A DNA stretch of 64,000 nucleotides from Collinsella ihumii (lineage in GTDB: Bacteria > Actinomycetota > Coriobacteriia > Coriobacteriales > Coriobacteriaceae): positions 1-64,000 of the forward strand of contig NZ_FCOU01000001.1 of the NCBI RefSeq assembly GCF_900046475.1, read 5' to 3'. This document shows, piece by piece, positions 62,679 through 64,000 of the stretch (positions within the stretch are counted from its first letter, which is position 1; each line of letters begins with the position of its first letter). Below the pieces are notes generated by a model, which saw nothing but the letters and a program-made list of their open reading frames with translations, made no database searches and had not been told where the DNA came from. A program made the position numbers and the translations under genes.

Positions 62679-63597
62679 TCTTGACACCTCCAGCCGGAAG
62701 CGGACGCGTGATGCGGTCGATCAGCGGCACGAACATGTTCATGAACAGGATGGAGAACGCCACGCCCTCGGGAGAGGACGCGAAGAAGCGGATGAGCCCC
62801 GTGATGATGCCGCAGCACAGGCCGAATATGATCTTGCCCACCGGGTTCATCGGCGTGGTCGTGTAGTCGGTCGCCATGAAGAAGGCGCCCATGGCAAGAC
62901 CGCCGGACAGCAGCTGGTAGACGACATCCTGACCCGCAAAGGCCGAGATGAGCGCCACGGCGCCGATGAACGGCAGCGTCGCCCAGGCGTCGACCACGCG
63001 CACGGCGAGCAGGAAGATGTAGCCGATCAGAAGCGTAATGATGCAGGTCTCGCCCAGTGCGCCGGCATGGTTGCCGAGCAGCAGGTCGAGGTAGCTGTAG
63101 GGCATATCGCCCGCACTCGCCATGGCGAGCGGGGTGGCGCCAGTGATGGCGTCGAGCGGCTTGCCCGCCACGTCGGGATAGGCCGAAAGCGCGCTCGGCA
63201 GCGCGACCATGATGAACACGCGCGCGGCGACCGCCGGGTTGAAGATGTTGCAGCCGATGCCGCCGAACAGCATCTTCACCACGACGATGGCGAACGCGGT
63301 GCCGAGCACGGCGACCCAAAACGGGCAGTTCGCCGGCAGCGTGAAGGCGAACAGCATGGCGGTGACCACGCAGGACATATCGCCCGCCGTGGACTCGCGG
63401 TGCATGGCGATGCAGCACAGGTGCTCGCTCACGAGCGCCGTCGAGATGCAGACGAGCACCAGAAGCGGCGCGGCGAGACCATAGAGCACGGTCGCCGCGA
63501 TGAGCGTGGGCACGAGCGCCAGGCAGACGGCGCCCATGATCTTGGTGGTGGAAGCGTTACCGTGGAAATGCGGAGATGCCTCGTTGATGAGATTCAT
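62665..63597 (-). CDS. rnfD: Rnf complex subunit RnfD
   Basis: A 310-residue polytopic subunit, NqrB/RnfD family. It begins MNLINEASPHFHGNAST; FGGIGCNIFNPAVAARVF and the flavin motif DAITGATPLA (covalent FMN on Thr) are diagnostic, as is YTTTPMNPVGKIIFG. The ATG at 63597 fits the family start; a GTG at 63612 overlapping the rnfC stop is an alternative. It receives electrons from RnfC/B and passes them on toward NAD+ or ferredoxin depending on direction. Confidence 0.9.
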   Translation of the reverse strand: MNLINEASPHFHGNASTTKIMGAVCLALVPTLIAATVLYGLAAPLLVLVCISTALVSEHLCCIAMHRESTAGDMSCVVTAMLFAFTLPANCPFWVAVLGTAFAIVVVKMLFGGIGCNIFNPAVAARVFIMVALPSALSAYPDVAGKPLDAITGATPLAMASAGDMPYSYLDLLLGNHAGALGETCIITLLIGYIFLLAVRVVDAWATLPFIGAVALISAFAGQDVVYQLLSGGLAMGAFFMATDYTTTPMNPVGKIIFGLCCGIITGLIRFFASSPEGVAFSILFMNMFVPLIDRITRPLPAGGVKNALI

Positions 63598-63608
63598 GAT
63601 GCTTAAGC

Positions 63609-64000
63609 TCACGCCCCCTTCGCAGGCTGGGTGAGGCGCGCGACCTCGCTCCGATAGAAACCCTTGCCCTCGCGGATCGACGCGGTGATGCGGCGATGGG
63701 CCGGGCAGGTGTAGGCGCAGCTGCCGCACTCCATGCAGTTCATGATGCCGAGCTCATCGAGCGCAACGACATCATGGCTGCGCGAGGCGGAATCGAGCGC
63801 GTACGGCATGAGCCCGAGCGGGCACACGCGCACGCAGCGCCCGCAGCGGATGCACGGCGTCTCGTCGGGCAGGACGGCCTGGTCGTCCAGGCACAGGATG
63901 GCGTTGTTGGCCTTGATGATGGGGCAGTCGATGCTCGTGAGCGTGCGTCCCATCATGGGACCGCCCATGATGATCTTACGCGGCTCCTTGGTAAGCCCGC
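63609..64000 (-). CDS. rnfC: Rnf complex subunit RnfC (partial, cut by the window edge)
   Basis: Only the C-terminal ~130 residues are in the window. EPRKIIMGGPMMGR leads into two [4Fe-4S] motifs: CIRCGRCVRVCP and CMECGSCAYTCP. These are the ferredoxin-like clusters of RnfC, the peripheral NADH-binding subunit. The rest lies past 64000. The stop at 63609-63611 overlaps a possible rnfD GTG start. Confidence 0.92.
   Translation of the reverse strand, partial: GLTKEPRKIIMGGPMMGRTLTSIDCPIIKANNAILCLDDQAVLPDETPCIRCGRCVRVCPLGLMPYALDSASRSHDVVALDELGIMNCMECGSCAYTCPAHRRITASIREGKGFYRSEVARLTQPAKGA

Overview
The window is about 64 kb of high-GC DNA with the gene content of an anaerobic, gut-type actinobacterium of the Coriobacteriia (Collinsella or a close relative; inferred from the gene set and composition, no rRNA is present). 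Pointers are an Rnf ferredoxin:NAD+ oxidoreductase operon, a giant acyl-CoA dehydratase activase fusion, an AmmeMemoRadiSam locus, a flavodoxin/NimA-like/desulfoferrodoxin redox set, and the large coiled-coil FtsX permeases common in this class. No rRNA, tRNA, CRISPR array or prophage was seen.

Layout. 0-1.2 kb: an IS1595-like insertion sequence with 24-bp perfect terminal inverted repeats. 1.3-4.5 kb: a DUF6020-like polytopic membrane protein and a GT2 glycosyltransferase (envelope glycan). 4.7-10 kb: the activase fusion with its own abutting TetR gene. 10.4-12.9 kb: AmmeMemoRadiSam B/A fusion and its radical-SAM partner. 13-17 kb: NimA-like flavoprotein, HAD phosphatase, ZIP transporter, LysR regulator. 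17.7-23.8 kb: a divergent DXS-like enzyme, an XRE regulator fused to a desulfoferrodoxin, a 2-hydroxyacid dehydrogenase, a flavodoxin-like protein and an M18 aminopeptidase.

23.9-30.8 kb is the most unusual block: seven co-directional minus-strand genes. They encode a membrane-bound regulator made of two complete TM+LuxR modules in one chain, two small exported beta-rich proteins, two permeases and an ATPase of an ABC system, and a membrane-anchored extracytoplasmic protein. It looks like a self-contained surface-sensing/export locus of unknown function. 30.9-35.2 kb: a MerR gene with a classical 19-bp-spacer promoter, then a MoxR-DUF58-transglutaminase cluster damaged by frameshifts. 35.3-41.1 kb: TetR plus a MacB-type ABC transporter with a 1413-residue coiled-coil permease.

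41.5-45.7 kb: AEC transporter, F420-ligase-like protein, and a two-component system that looks dead: the response regulator has an in-frame TAG and the kinase has Arg where the phospho-accepting His should be. 45.9-51.1 kb: aspartate-family biosynthesis (asd, lysC divergent from thrC, thrB). 51.2-53.6 kb: DUF1648 protein, MTA/SAH nucleosidase, YsxC GTPase. 53.7-58 kb: MarR-controlled heterodimeric ABC exporter. 58.2-60.4 kb: NAD-dependent DNA ligase. 60.7-64 kb: rnfC(partial)-D-G-E-A plus a 54-residue membrane protein; no rnfB is present in the visible part.

Running through the intergenic spaces are several families of long, often perfect palindromes, most of them just 3' of genes. Some share a GGGGAC core, some a GTACGTCCCC core, and three share a 16-bp unit GTACGSTATRGGMACG arranged as nested inverted repeats. 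Their number, perfection and gene-specific outer arms are the main non-coding novelty of the window.
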